Assembly: GCF_017311415.1 (NCBI RefSeq)
Contig: NZ_JAEKIS010000008.1
Location: 124,001 to 188,000 of the forward strand
From: Salipiger abyssi
GTDB lineage: Bacteria > Pseudomonadota > Alphaproteobacteria > Rhodobacterales > Rhodobacteraceae
Length of the DNA: 64,000 nucleotides
Reading direction: 5' to 3'
Part shown: positions 51,839 to 59,619 of the stretch, one piece after another
Position numbering within the stretch: the stretch's first letter is position 1
Layout of the letters: the number at the start of each line of letters is the position of its first letter
Notes under the pieces: model-generated
Told to the model about the DNA's origin: nothing
The model's input: the letters and a program-made list of their open reading frames with translations, nothing else
Database searches by the model: none
Program-made: the position numbers and the translations under genes

Positions 51839-52766
51839 GAACCAACCTCCCCGATTTGGCGCGCGACACGCAGATCATGATGTAATCTTCTTTTTCCTCG
51901 TCCATCAGCACCATGTCCCGATGATCGACGTCGCCGCTCAGCAGTCGGGTCTTGCAGGTGCCGCAGGTGCCGCTCTCGCAGGAGCTGACGGTTTGCAGCC
52001 CGGCATCGCGCAGCGTCTCCAGGATCGAGCGATCGTCGGGCACGGTCAGGGTCTTGCCGGTCTTCTTCAGCTCGACCTCGAAGGGCTCGTCATCCTCGCG
52101 CACCACGTCGACGGGTTTGAAATCCTCGAAATGGATGCGCCCCTCGGGCCAGTGGCCAGACACCGCCTTGATCTCTTCCATGAAGGGCTTGGGGCCGCAG
52201 CAGAACACATGCGTCGCGCGCGGCGTCAGGAAGTCGTCCCAGAAATCATAGGAGTTCTCGGGGTTGCCATCGTCGTGATGCACGATGATCCGACCATCGA
52301 AAGCCTCGTTCAGCTCTTCGAGATAGGCGGAGTCCTCGGCGCTGCGGCTGCAATAGATGATCCGCAGTTCCTTTCCCTTCTTCGCGAGCTGGCGCGCCAT
52401 CGCGTAGATCGGCGTGATCCCGATGCCGCCAGCGATCAGCAGGTATTTCGAGACATCGGTCAGCGGGAAATCATTCTCGGGCACCTCGACCGTCAGCTCG
52501 TAACCTTCGGTCGCCTCTTCATGCATCGACACCGAGCCGCCGCGCGATTCCGGCTCGCGCTTGACGGCGATGACATAGGTGTCGGGATCGCTGCCGTCAT
52601 TGACGAGCGAATAGCGCCGCATCGCGCCCGAGGGCGTCTCGACGGTGATATGCGCACCGGCGTCGAAGCTGGGCAGATCGACGTCATCGACCGGTGCAAG
52701 GGTGAATTCCGTAATGCCTGGAGTCAAAGCGCGCCGCTTTTCGACACGCATCTTGAACTGCTCCAT
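51828..52766 (-). CDS. pht2: phthalate dioxygenase reductase-type (FMN/NAD(H)/[2Fe-2S]) oxidoreductase
   Basis: A 312-residue reductase of the PDR/VanB type. FMN-binding barrel with MRRYSLVNDGSD, NAD domain with YLLIAGGIGITPIYAMARQL (in part: IAGGIGITPIYAM) and HVFCCGPKPFMEEIKA, and a C-terminal plant-type ferredoxin domain with CESGTCGTCKTRLL and a later cysteine in CVSRAKSG. It transfers electrons from NADH to the Rieske oxygenase. First gene of the operon 52766-49195 (perhaps to 48235). A consensus-like promoter with the TTAG-N4-CTAA operator lies directly upstream. GGGAGG precedes the ATG. Confidence 0.92.
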   Translation of the reverse strand: MEQFKMRVEKRRALTPGITEFTLAPVDDVDLPSFDAGAHITVETPSGAMRRYSLVNDGSDPDTYVIAVKREPESRGGSVSMHEEATEGYELTVEVPENDFPLTDVSKYLLIAGGIGITPIYAMARQLAKKGKELRIIYCSRSAEDSAYLEELNEAFDGRIIVHHDDGNPENSYDFWDDFLTPRATHVFCCGPKPFMEEIKAVSGHWPEGRIHFEDFKPVDVVREDDEPFEVELKKTGKTLTVPDDRSILETLRDAGLQTVSSCESGTCGTCKTRLLSGDVDHRDMVLMDEEKEDYIMICVSRAKSGRLVLDL

Positions 52767-52797
52767 AAGGTCCTCCCAGTCTGTTCGCGGCTGCTAT

Positions 52798-52826
52798 AAG
52801 TTAGATAGCTAAGTTAATACTGTCAA
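52798..52826 (-). promoter_or_regulatory. promoter with palindromic operator upstream of the reductase operon
   Basis: Minus strand: TTGACA (52826-52821), 17-base spacer, TAACTT (52803-52798). The spacer/-10 carries the palindrome TTAG-CTAT-CTAA (52812-52801), five bases plus AC after TTGACAG. The same arrangement occurs upstream of the oxygenase gene at 55488-55516. A repressor binding here would block RNA polymerase. Confidence 0.8.
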
Positions 52827-52895
52827 CGATCCCCGGGGGTTCAAGACGCGGAAAACAGATATTTTTTATCTATCTATCCGAGAGCCTTGCCGGAA

Positions 52896-54044
52896 TCAGC
52901 ACAGTTCGACCCCGGCAAGATGCTGGCGACCCAGCTCCCGGGGCCGCTCGCAGCCGATCAGGATCATGGTGCGCTCCAACTCGTCGGCGAGAATCGCAAG
53001 CGCCCGGTCGACGCCGTCGCGCCCGCCGGCGGCCAACCCGTAAAGCGGCGCCCGCCCGAGCAACACGCCATGCGCACCGAGCGCCATCGCCTTGACCACA
53101 TCGCTGCCGCGCCGGATGCCACCGTCGAGCAGCAGTGTGGCGCCATCGTCGAGCTGATCCGCGATCCGTTCCAACACCGAAACCGTCGCCGGCGCGCCAT
53201 CGAGCTGCCGCCCGCCGTGGTTCGACACGATAATCCCATCGGCACCGGCCTGACGCGCAAGCACCGCATCCTCGGGGCACATGATCCCTTTGATCAGGAG
53301 CGGCCCGGACCATTGTTTGCGGATGCGGCGCACATCGTCCCAGGAGAACTGCGGGTTGCGCTGCGAGCGGGTGAAATCGGCAAGCTCGGCATTGCTGGCG
53401 CCCTTGCCGAGGAACCGCTCCAGATTCTCGAACCGGGGCCGCTTGCCGCCGAGCCACACGGAGGCGAGCCAGCGCGGATGCAGCAGCCCGTCGAGCACCA
53501 CCGGCGCGCTCATCCGGATCTCATGCGAGAAGCCGTGCCGCAGATCGCGCTCGCGCTTGCCGCCCACCAGCGAGTCGAGCGTGAGGATCAGCGCCGAATA
53601 GCCGGCGGCCTCGGCGCGCTCGATCAGCGCCTGCGAGAAATCGGGCTTGCCCCAGGGGTAGAGCTGAAACCAGCGCGGCGCGGCGACACGTTCGGCGATG
53701 GTCTCCATCGAGGTATTCGAGGCGGTGGAGAGCGTGAAACCGATCCCCGCCTCTGCGGCGGCACCGGCGATGTGCAGATCGCCATCGGGCCAGTAAATCC
53801 CATTGAGCCCGGTCGGCCCGATCAGGAAAGGCGCGGCATAGCGCTGGCCGAAAATCTCGGTCGAGAGATCGACGCGCCCGCCGCCGAGCAGCCGGGGCGT
53901 CAGGCGCAGATCGTCCAGCGCCTGACGGTTGGCGCGCAGCGTCGTCTCGTCCTCCGCTCCGCCATCGAGATAGTCGAACACGACCCGCGGCAGCCGGGCG
54001 CGGGCCAGGCGGCGGAGGTCGTCGATATTCACGGCATGCTTCAT
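52896..54044 (-). CDS. FMN-dependent alpha-hydroxy acid dehydrogenase (LldD/mandelate dehydrogenase family)
   Basis: A 382-residue barrel enzyme: NIDDLRRLARARLPRVVFDYLDGGAEDE at the start (in part: VFDYLDGGAEDE), GPTGLNGIYWPDGD for the first FMN-binding loop, FQLYPWGKPD, LLIKGIMCPEDAVLARQAGADG and the catalytic His/substrate Arg segment IIVSNHGGRQLDGA, then DGGIRRGSDVVKAMALGAHGVLLGR in part (GSDVVKAMALGA). The family oxidises L-lactate, glycolate, mandelate and similar acids. It lies between the oxygenase gene and the reductase promoter and is isolated by a terminator upstream (54099-54130), so it may have its own promoter. Its link to phthalate use is not obvious. Confidence 0.92.
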   Translation of the reverse strand: MKHAVNIDDLRRLARARLPRVVFDYLDGGAEDETTLRANRQALDDLRLTPRLLGGGRVDLSTEIFGQRYAAPFLIGPTGLNGIYWPDGDLHIAGAAAEAGIGFTLSTASNTSMETIAERVAAPRWFQLYPWGKPDFSQALIERAEAAGYSALILTLDSLVGGKRERDLRHGFSHEIRMSAPVVLDGLLHPRWLASVWLGGKRPRFENLERFLGKGASNAELADFTRSQRNPQFSWDDVRRIRKQWSGPLLIKGIMCPEDAVLARQAGADGIIVSNHGGRQLDGAPATVSVLERIADQLDDGATLLLDGGIRRGSDVVKAMALGAHGVLLGRAPLYGLAAGGRDGVDRALAILADELERTMILIGCERPRELGRQHLAGVELC

Positions 54045-54093
54045 CTGTCGGTGGTCAACCCGTCACTGCCCCGCCCCCACCAATGCAGGGCGC

Positions 54094-54130
54094 AAAAAAT
54101 CCGCCCGGGCCACGTGGGCGCCGGGCGGAT
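54094..54130 (-). terminator. intrinsic terminator after the Rieske oxygenase gene
   Basis: ATCCGCCCGG (54099-54108) pairs with CCGGGCGGAT (54121-54130), and on the minus strand the stem is followed directly by TTTTTT. It lies 22 bases after the oxygenase stop, so the oxygenase mRNA is probably monocistronic. Confidence 0.9.
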
Positions 54131-54151
54131 CCGGGAGCAAGCGAGAAAGGG

Positions 54152-55432
54152 TTATTCCGCGGCCTGAGTGGCGCCCGTGGGCTTCACCAGCGTGCGCCAG
54201 TCCACCTCTTTCGGATAGACACCCTCATGCGAGGCGATATTCGCCTGCGGCACGTCGGAATCTGTGCCGATCGCGGTGCCGCCCTCGGCGACTTTCTTGG
54301 CGGCATCGGCCATCAGGCGGCGGAACTCGACGATGGCGAGGTCCGAGGCGCCCAGCGTGTCGGTGTGACGCTGCACGCGGCTGCCCATCGAGACCCACAT
54401 CACGATATCCTCGTTCGGGATGCCGTCGACGCCGGTGAAGTGCCCTTCCTTCATGCGCTCGCGATCCTGCATGAAGTCGTTCTCCAAAGTCCGCACCGTG
54501 CGCCACTTGTGGTCGACATCGACGCCCGGCACCGCATGGGCGAACTTGCGCCATTCCTCGGTCGAGGGCACGTTCGGGCCGCCGAAGGCGATGAAGTGAA
54601 ACGCGGTCTCGTCGTCGTTGATCGGCACGATGACGCTGGCCACCTTGTAGTTGTTGTTCGGCGGGATCAGCGAATAGTACGGCGCGACGAATTCGGTGAT
54701 GCGCAGATAGTTATGAGTGGCCGAATTCTTGATCGGCTTGCGGATCGCCGCGTAGTGGAACCCGTAGCTGGTGGTTTCCGTCTGCATGCGCGGCGACTTG
54801 TCGGTCGACGGGCGATACCAGGATTTATCGTCGGCGGAGGCGCCTTCGACACGCGCCGGCACCATGTTGGAGGAGTGCAGCGACGAGGAATGCGCGCTGT
54901 CGATCTGGCCCTCGTGGATCTGCGCCCAGTTGGCCGGCACGCGGATCTTGAGGATCGAGACCGGCGTGTCCTCTTCGGGGGCAAAGGCCGGCGCCTGGAA
55001 TTCGGGCATTTCGTCCTTGTCGCCGAGCCAGGCCCAGACGAACCCGCCCCATTCGCGCACGGGGTAAGAGCGCGCCTTGACCTTGTCCATCAGCGGGCTG
55101 CCCTCAGGCTCCGACGACATCGCGACGACATTGCCGTCCACGTCCATCTTCCAGCCGTGATAGAGGCAGCGCAGACCGCATTCCTCGTTGCGCCCGTAAA
55201 CCAGCGACGCCTTACGGTGCGGGCAAAGCTCGTCGAGCATGCCGAGACGGCCCTTGGTGTCGCGGAAGGCGACATAGCTTTCGCCCAGCACTTCAACGCG
55301 CAGCGGCTTTCCATCGGGTTCGGCGACTTCTTCCATCAGGCAAACCGGGGTCCAGTGTTGACGCATCAGTTTCGCCATGGGCGCATCGCCGGTCACGCGG
55401 GTCAGCAGTTCGTTTTCTTCAGGCGTAAGCAT
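54152..55432 (-). CDS. pht3: Rieske non-haem iron oxygenase, phthalate 4,5-dioxygenase-type oxygenase component
   Basis: A 426-residue oxygenase very like Pht3/OphA2: LTPEENELLTRVTGDAPM, then LMRQHWTPVCLMEEVAEPDGKP (in part). Rieske ligands are Cys70-x-His72 (CPHRKASLVYG) and Cys89-x2-His92 (CLYHGWKMD). The mononuclear iron site is Asp178...His181-x4-His186 (DSAHSSSLH). It hydroxylates phthalate at carbons 4 and 5 to the cis-dihydrodiol using electrons from the reductase. The gene stands alone, closed by a terminator, with a promoter at 55488-55516. Related dioxygenases act on other aromatic acids, so substrate is inferred from the full pathway set. Confidence 0.93.
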   Translation of the reverse strand: MLTPEENELLTRVTGDAPMAKLMRQHWTPVCLMEEVAEPDGKPLRVEVLGESYVAFRDTKGRLGMLDELCPHRKASLVYGRNEECGLRCLYHGWKMDVDGNVVAMSSEPEGSPLMDKVKARSYPVREWGGFVWAWLGDKDEMPEFQAPAFAPEEDTPVSILKIRVPANWAQIHEGQIDSAHSSSLHSSNMVPARVEGASADDKSWYRPSTDKSPRMQTETTSYGFHYAAIRKPIKNSATHNYLRITEFVAPYYSLIPPNNNYKVASVIVPINDDETAFHFIAFGGPNVPSTEEWRKFAHAVPGVDVDHKWRTVRTLENDFMQDRERMKEGHFTGVDGIPNEDIVMWVSMGSRVQRHTDTLGASDLAIVEFRRLMADAAKKVAEGGTAIGTDSDVPQANIASHEGVYPKEVDWRTLVKPTGATQAAE

Positions 55433-55487
55433 TAAGGCCTCCCTCCAGCAATCAACCGAGCCGACAGTTATGCCGGCTGTTTTCTTG

Positions 55488-55516
55488 TTCTTAGCTATCT
55501 AAGTAATGTCTGTCAA
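55488..55516 (-). promoter_or_regulatory. promoter with palindromic operator upstream of the oxygenase gene
   Basis: Minus strand: TTGACA (55516-55511), 17-base spacer, TAAGAA (55493-55488). The palindrome TTAG-ATAG-CTAA (55502-55491) has the same distance to TTGACAG as at 52801-52812, with the four-base centre inverted. Two promoters of one pathway thus share one operator type. Confidence 0.8.
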
Positions 55517-55587
55517 GAGCGCTTGCCCGGCGATTGACCCTGCCTGTGCGCGGTGCCGCGGAAGTCATCTCTGGAAAAGATACAAAG

Positions 55588-55743
55588 TTGACATACGAAA
55601 ACCCGCCATTAAACATAGATCTCTAAGAATCTACATTTCCGGGGGAGGATTCCACGACTTCGCAAGGGTCGCATCCTCATCCGGTCAGGGGAAAGCGCAG
55701 CGCCGGACAGTCCGGCCCGCGCAGGAAAACAGGGAGGCAATAC
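55588..55743 (+). promoter_or_regulatory. candidate promoter and 5' leader of the TRAP permease transcript
   Basis: TTGACA (55588-55593) with a 16-base spacer and TAAACA (55610-55615). The leader to the small frame at 55744 holds several short stems, including CCGGAC-A-GTCCGG near 55700-55712, but no riboswitch class I recognise. The bases from 55517 to 55587 show no gene. Confidence 0.5.
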
Positions 55744-55938
55744 ATGATATTAGAGACCGCCAGCTTACGATTCGCGAGCGTCTCCGACGTCACCTCATAT
55801 AAGAGGTTCGAGGTGCGCAGCGCGGTACCGGCCCATAGCTGCGGCCGGCTCAACCTGTCGCGCCGGGGCGCGACCGACGGAACCATGCCGGAATGCGAAT
55901 CACCCGCGATCCGCAACCGGAACACGGGACAGGCATAA
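55744..55938 (+). CDS. possible short leader ORF coupled to TRAP permease
   Basis: A 64-codon frame with an excellent ribosome binding site (CAGGGAGG, six bases before ATG). Its TAA stop overlaps the permease ATG as TAATG, an arrangement that would couple translation. The product (ILETASLRFASVSDVTSY...) shows no leader, domain or homology I recognise and has no hydrophobic segment. It could be a regulatory leader peptide or the remnant of a binding-protein gene. It may not encode a functional protein. Confidence 0.4.
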   Translation: MILETASLRFASVSDVTSYKRFEVRSAVPAHSCGRLNLSRRGATDGTMPECESPAIRNRNTGQA

Positions 55939-57839
55939 TGATTCCCTCACTAACGGAAACCGGCCGCCGCCGAAGCCTCGGCCCCCGGATGCGCAAGGCC
56001 GTGGTGATCCTCGCCGCCGCCTTCGCCATCTGGGTGATATATGCAAACCTCTTCGTCATCTCCGACCCGCTGATCCTCGGGATCCTCTTTATCTCGGGGA
56101 TCTTCACCATCCTCTTCCTCGCCGTCGGCGCGACGTCGCGGGCGCCTGACGAGATCCCGTTCTACGACTGGATTCTCTCGGCGCTGAGCCTCGCCTGCGG
56201 CATTTACTTCTTCATGAGCACCGATGCGATCGCGGATCGTATCAGCCTGCTCGATGCCTTCACGCCCGATCAGCTGTTCTTCGGCTCGGCGCTGCTGTTC
56301 CTCACGCTCGAAGCGACCCGCCGCACCACCGGCCTGGGTCTGACCGGCGTTGTGATGCTGTTCCTGATCTACAACCTCTTCGGTTACCTCCTGCCCCCGC
56401 CCTTCGGGCACCGGGTCAGCGAGTTCAGCTATCTGCTCGACATCCTGGTCTTTACCACCGACGGGCTGTTCGGTGTGCCGATCCAGGTCGTGGCGAGCTA
56501 CGTCTTCCTCTTCGTGATGTTCGGCACCTTCCTGTCGAAGGCCGGCGGCGGCGATTTCTTCTTCAATCTTGCCTCGCTGATCACCGGCCGCTCGCGCGGC
56601 GGACCGGCGAAGATCGCCGTCATTTCCTCTGGCCTCTACGGCACGATGTCGGGCAGTCCGACGTCGGACGTGGTGGCCACCGGCTCGATCACCATCCCGG
56701 TGATGAAGCGGCTGGGCTACAGCGCGCGCTTCGCCGGCGCCGTCGAGGTTGCCGCCTCCACCGGCGGCAGCGCGATGCCGCCAATCATGGGCTCTGCCGC
56801 CTTCATCATGGCCGAGTATTCGGGGATATCGTACAACGAGATCGTCCTGGCCGCATTGCTGCCGGCGCTCTTCTACTATGCCGGCGTCTTTGCGCAGGTG
56901 CATCTGCGTGCCGTGAGGCTCGATCTGCGCCCCTCCGAGGGCGAGATCCCGACCGTGGCCGAGACCTTCAAGACCGGCTGGGTGTTCCTGATCCCCATCG
57001 TGGGGATCATTGTCGCCCTGATGCTCGGCTATTCGCCGACCTTCACCGCCGGTGTGGGCGTCGCGGCGACCATTGTGGCGTCGATGATCCTCAAGGAAAC
57101 CCGGATGACGCCCTGGCAGATCGTCGAGGGGCTGGGCACTACGACGCTCCAGATCCTGCCCGTGGCCGGCGCCTGCGCCGCCGCCGGGCTGGTGATCGGC
57201 GGGCTCTCGATGACCGGCCTCGGTATGAAATCGGCCAATGTGATTCTGGAACTGAGTAACGCGCAGCCGATCCTGACGCTGGTGATCTCCGCCGTGGTCA
57301 CGATCATTCTCGGTCTCGGGATGCCGACGCCGAGTGCCTATATCCTCGCCGCCGTTCTGGTCGGGCCGGCGCTGGCAAAGCTCGGCTTCCCGACGCTGCC
57401 GAGCCAGATGTTCCTGCTCTACTATGCGATCCTCTCGGCTCTGACTCCGCCGATTGCCGTGGCCGCCATCGCCGCCTCGGCCATCGCCGACGAAGACCCT
57501 TTCAAGATCGCCTTCTCGGCGGTGCGGCTCGCGGTGGTGGGCTTCCTGCTGCCCTTCGCCTTCGTGTGGAACCCCGGCATCCTGTTGGCGCTGGATCCGC
57601 TGTCGAACACGCTTGCCGTGGTCGGCGCGGCCATGGCGACGGGGGCCATCGCGATTTCGGTCGAAGGCTCCATGGGGCGCAACCTGAGCACGCTTGAGAG
57701 GCTGCTGCTGACACTCGCGGCAGTGGGCGCGGTCTGCCCCTACCCGGTCATAGCGCTGGTCAGCATGCTGCTGATCGCCGCGCTGGTCGGGCGGCACCTG
57801 CTGCGGCTGCCAAAGGCGGCGGAAAAGAAAAGTGCCTAG
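55938..57839 (+). CDS. TRAP transporter fused permease (DctQM/TAXI-associated type)
   Basis: A 633-residue protein with roughly 16-18 hydrophobic helices, joining small (Q) and large (M) TRAP subunits. The Q-like part covers about residues 15-150; the M-like part has GTFLSKAGGGDFFFNLASLITGRSRGGPAKIAV in part (GGGDFFFNLASLITG), GLYGTMSGSPTSDVVATGSI, the conserved ASTGGSAMPPIMGSAAFIMAEY block and LGMPTPSAYILAAVL. ATG 55938 follows GGGACAGG and overlaps a short upstream frame; an ATG at 55893 is also in frame. Fused permeases normally work with a TAXI-type binding protein; none is in this window. It may import phthalate or another aromatic acid. Confidence 0.93.
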   Translation: MIPSLTETGRRRSLGPRMRKAVVILAAAFAIWVIYANLFVISDPLILGILFISGIFTILFLAVGATSRAPDEIPFYDWILSALSLACGIYFFMSTDAIADRISLLDAFTPDQLFFGSALLFLTLEATRRTTGLGLTGVVMLFLIYNLFGYLLPPPFGHRVSEFSYLLDILVFTTDGLFGVPIQVVASYVFLFVMFGTFLSKAGGGDFFFNLASLITGRSRGGPAKIAVISSGLYGTMSGSPTSDVVATGSITIPVMKRLGYSARFAGAVEVAASTGGSAMPPIMGSAAFIMAEYSGISYNEIVLAALLPALFYYAGVFAQVHLRAVRLDLRPSEGEIPTVAETFKTGWVFLIPIVGIIVALMLGYSPTFTAGVGVAATIVASMILKETRMTPWQIVEGLGTTTLQILPVAGACAAAGLVIGGLSMTGLGMKSANVILELSNAQPILTLVISAVVTIILGLGMPTPSAYILAAVLVGPALAKLGFPTLPSQMFLLYYAILSALTPPIAVAAIAASAIADEDPFKIAFSAVRLAVVGFLLPFAFVWNPGILLALDPLSNTLAVVGAAMATGAIAISVEGSMGRNLSTLERLLLTLAAVGAVCPYPVIALVSMLLIAALVGRHLLRLPKAAEKKSA

Positions 57840-57870
57840 ACGCGCTCATCCGCCCTTTTAGACAAACCCT

Positions 57871-57900
57871 CATGTGGCCATCCTGACCGGTGGCCACATG
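57871..57900 (+). other. hairpin after the TRAP permease gene
   Basis: CATGTGGCCA-TCCTGACCGG-TGGCCACATG, a perfect 10-bp stem 31 bases after the permease stop. There is no T-run on the plus strand (GCCGTTCC follows), so termination is uncertain. Confidence 0.5.
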
Positions 57901-57962
57901 GCCGTTCCGGGGGGCGTATTCGGCGTATCCCGTGAACCAGACGACAACAGGATTTTCCGCGG

Positions 57963-58517
57963 ATGCCAGACAGTTCGAATACCCTCGGCGAGGCCCCGGA
58001 TACGGAGGCCCGCCGCGTTGCCCTTTCCCTATCGGTCAGTGAAGCGCACGCCGCCCGCATCGCCGCGACGCTCACCGGTGCGATGGCCGAGCTCCGGCAG
58101 CAGCCCTGTGTCGAGACATTCGAGTTCAGCGAAAAGCCGGACGGCACGACGCGGCGGTTCCGCATTGCGCTCGGCGTCCGCGACATGGCCGAGAGCGATG
58201 CAAACCCGCTCGACGGGCTGGCCGCAGAGATGGGCGCAGATCCGCATGTGACCGCCTCGACCGCACAATGCCGCGCCAAACCGGCAAACCCCGCACCGCC
58301 CGCGCAGAAGGTGCCGGCCTTCTGGAAACGCTGGACGGTGAGCATGATCGCCGTCTATCCGGCGCTGATCGGGCTGGTCTACGGGCTGAGCCCGGTGACG
58401 GCGAATATGCCGAAACCGATCTCGCTCTTCATCGTCGCGCTGCTTCTGACGGGGCTGAACGCGCGCTATCTGGTGCCCTTCCTGAACCGGCATCTGCAAG
58501 GCTGGCTGTTCAAGTAG
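57963..58517 (+). CDS. small membrane protein with C-terminal COG3224-like region
   Basis: A 184-residue protein. Residues 20-95 are soluble and could be a diverged ABM (dimeric alpha-beta barrel) domain; the tail (about 118-184) has two membrane helices: KRWTVSMIAVYPALIGLVYG and PISLFIVALLLTGLNARYLV, ending PFLNRHLQGWLF. That two-helix tail resembles the membrane end of COG3224 'antibiotic biosynthesis monooxygenase' proteins. Its Pro-rich linker (KPANPAPPAQKVPAF) separates the halves. Function unknown. A strong bidirectional terminator follows. Confidence 0.75.
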   Translation: MPDSSNTLGEAPDTEARRVALSLSVSEAHAARIAATLTGAMAELRQQPCVETFEFSEKPDGTTRRFRIALGVRDMAESDANPLDGLAAEMGADPHVTASTAQCRAKPANPAPPAQKVPAFWKRWTVSMIAVYPALIGLVYGLSPVTANMPKPISLFIVALLLTGLNARYLVPFLNRHLQGWLFK

Positions 58518-58541
58518 GGCGTCCGATCAGGCGCGAATGTG

Positions 58542-58574
58542 ACAGGGGCCCGCGATGTCGTCGCGGGCCCCTGT
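58542..58574. terminator. bidirectional intrinsic terminator
   Basis: ACAGGGGCCCGCGA and TCGCGGGCCCCTGT form a perfect 14-bp stem with a five-base loop between convergent genes, followed on the plus strand by TCTTTCG. Confidence 0.88.
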
Positions 58575-58581
58575 TCTTTCG

Positions 58582-59619
58582 TCATCCGATGCTGTCGAGA
58601 CGTTTTCGCCAGTCCGTCTCGACCCCGGGGTTTCTGGTGTAGAGCGGCAGATCCCCCGTCATCAGCCGGGTGGCGTTGTCCACCAGCACCTCGGGCATGA
58701 CCGTGTAGAGGTCGATCGTGTGGCCGAGGATATGCGGCGTCAGGATCACCCGGTCGAGCGAGCGCAGCGGATGGTCCATCGGCAGGGGCTCGGTCTCGGT
58801 CACGTCGAGACCCGCCCCCGCGAGATGGCCGTCACGCATCACCCGCACCAGCGCGTCCTCATCGATGAGCCCACCGCGCGAGGTGTTCACCAGGATCGCG
58901 TCGGATTTCATCTTCCGCAGCTCCGCCTCGCCCAGCATGCCTTTGGTCTCGGCGTTCAGCGGCACATGCAGGCTGATCACATCGGCCTTTTCCAGCAGCT
59001 CGTCGCGGCCCACCAGACGCACGCCCGCAGGCGCCGTTTCCGGCGTCAGGAACGGGTCGTGCACCAGAATCTCCGCCGGCTCCCAGGCCGCCAGGCGCGC
59101 GATCACCCCGCCGCCGATCCGGCCCGAGCCGATGAGCCCCACCGTCCGGCCGCGCAGCATCCGCCCGTACATCACCTGCGGGCGCGGCGCGTTCTCGCGC
59201 AGCAGACGCTCGGATTCATGCAGCCGGTAAAGCAGCACGAGCATCAGCATCACCGTCGCCTCGGACATCGCCAGAAAGTTTTCCGGCGTCGCCCCGTTGG
59301 CCACCAGAAGCCCGCGTGCGGCGCAGGCCTCCAGATCGACCGCATCCACCCCGATGGTCGGGAAGACCACCGCGCGCAGCCGCGGCGAGGCGTCGAGATC
59401 CGCCTCGCTGAGCCGCGACCGCGAGCTTGCCACGATCAGGTCGACATCGGTGAGGAGCGCGGCGCGCTCCTCCTCCGACAGTCTGCGCGGCACGCCGGGC
59501 ACCACCTCTGGCCCCCGGATCACCTCCCAGCCTTTTTCCGTGAGCATGCCGGAGGCGCTGTCGAGCACATCCGAAAGCACCGGATCCTGGGCGATATAGA
59601 TCTTCGGCGCCATGGTCAT
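58582..59619 (-). CDS. D-2-hydroxyacid dehydrogenase (NAD-dependent)
   Basis: A 345-residue enzyme of the D-isomer-specific 2-hydroxyacid dehydrogenase family. NAD-binding GLIGSGRIGGGVIARLAAWE, catalytic Arg in VNTSRGGLIDED, Glu in DVTETEPLPMDHP and His in VILTPHILGHT. It starts at ATG 59619 in a four-base overlap with the ThDP enzyme gene. It could reduce a 2-oxoacid or oxidise a D-hydroxyacid made by the neighbouring enzymes. Last gene of the TRAP-linked operon. Confidence 0.93.
   Translation of the reverse strand: MTMAPKIYIAQDPVLSDVLDSASGMLTEKGWEVIRGPEVVPGVPRRLSEEERAALLTDVDLIVASSRSRLSEADLDASPRLRAVVFPTIGVDAVDLEACAARGLLVANGATPENFLAMSEATVMLMLVLLYRLHESERLLRENAPRPQVMYGRMLRGRTVGLIGSGRIGGGVIARLAAWEPAEILVHDPFLTPETAPAGVRLVGRDELLEKADVISLHVPLNAETKGMLGEAELRKMKSDAILVNTSRGGLIDEDALVRVMRDGHLAGAGLDVTETEPLPMDHPLRSLDRVILTPHILGHTIDLYTVMPEVLVDNATRLMTGDLPLYTRNPGVETDWRKRLDSIG

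Noticed and set aside
52860-52885. TATCTATCTATC near the FMN dehydrogenase stop as a third phthalate operator
   Set aside because: It lacks the TTAG-N4-CTAA symmetry and any TTGACA at the right distance; it is a simple short repeat.
55616-55743. A riboswitch in the TRAP permease leader
   Set aside because: Several short stems can be drawn, but no conserved core of a known riboswitch class is present and no alternative terminator is visible.
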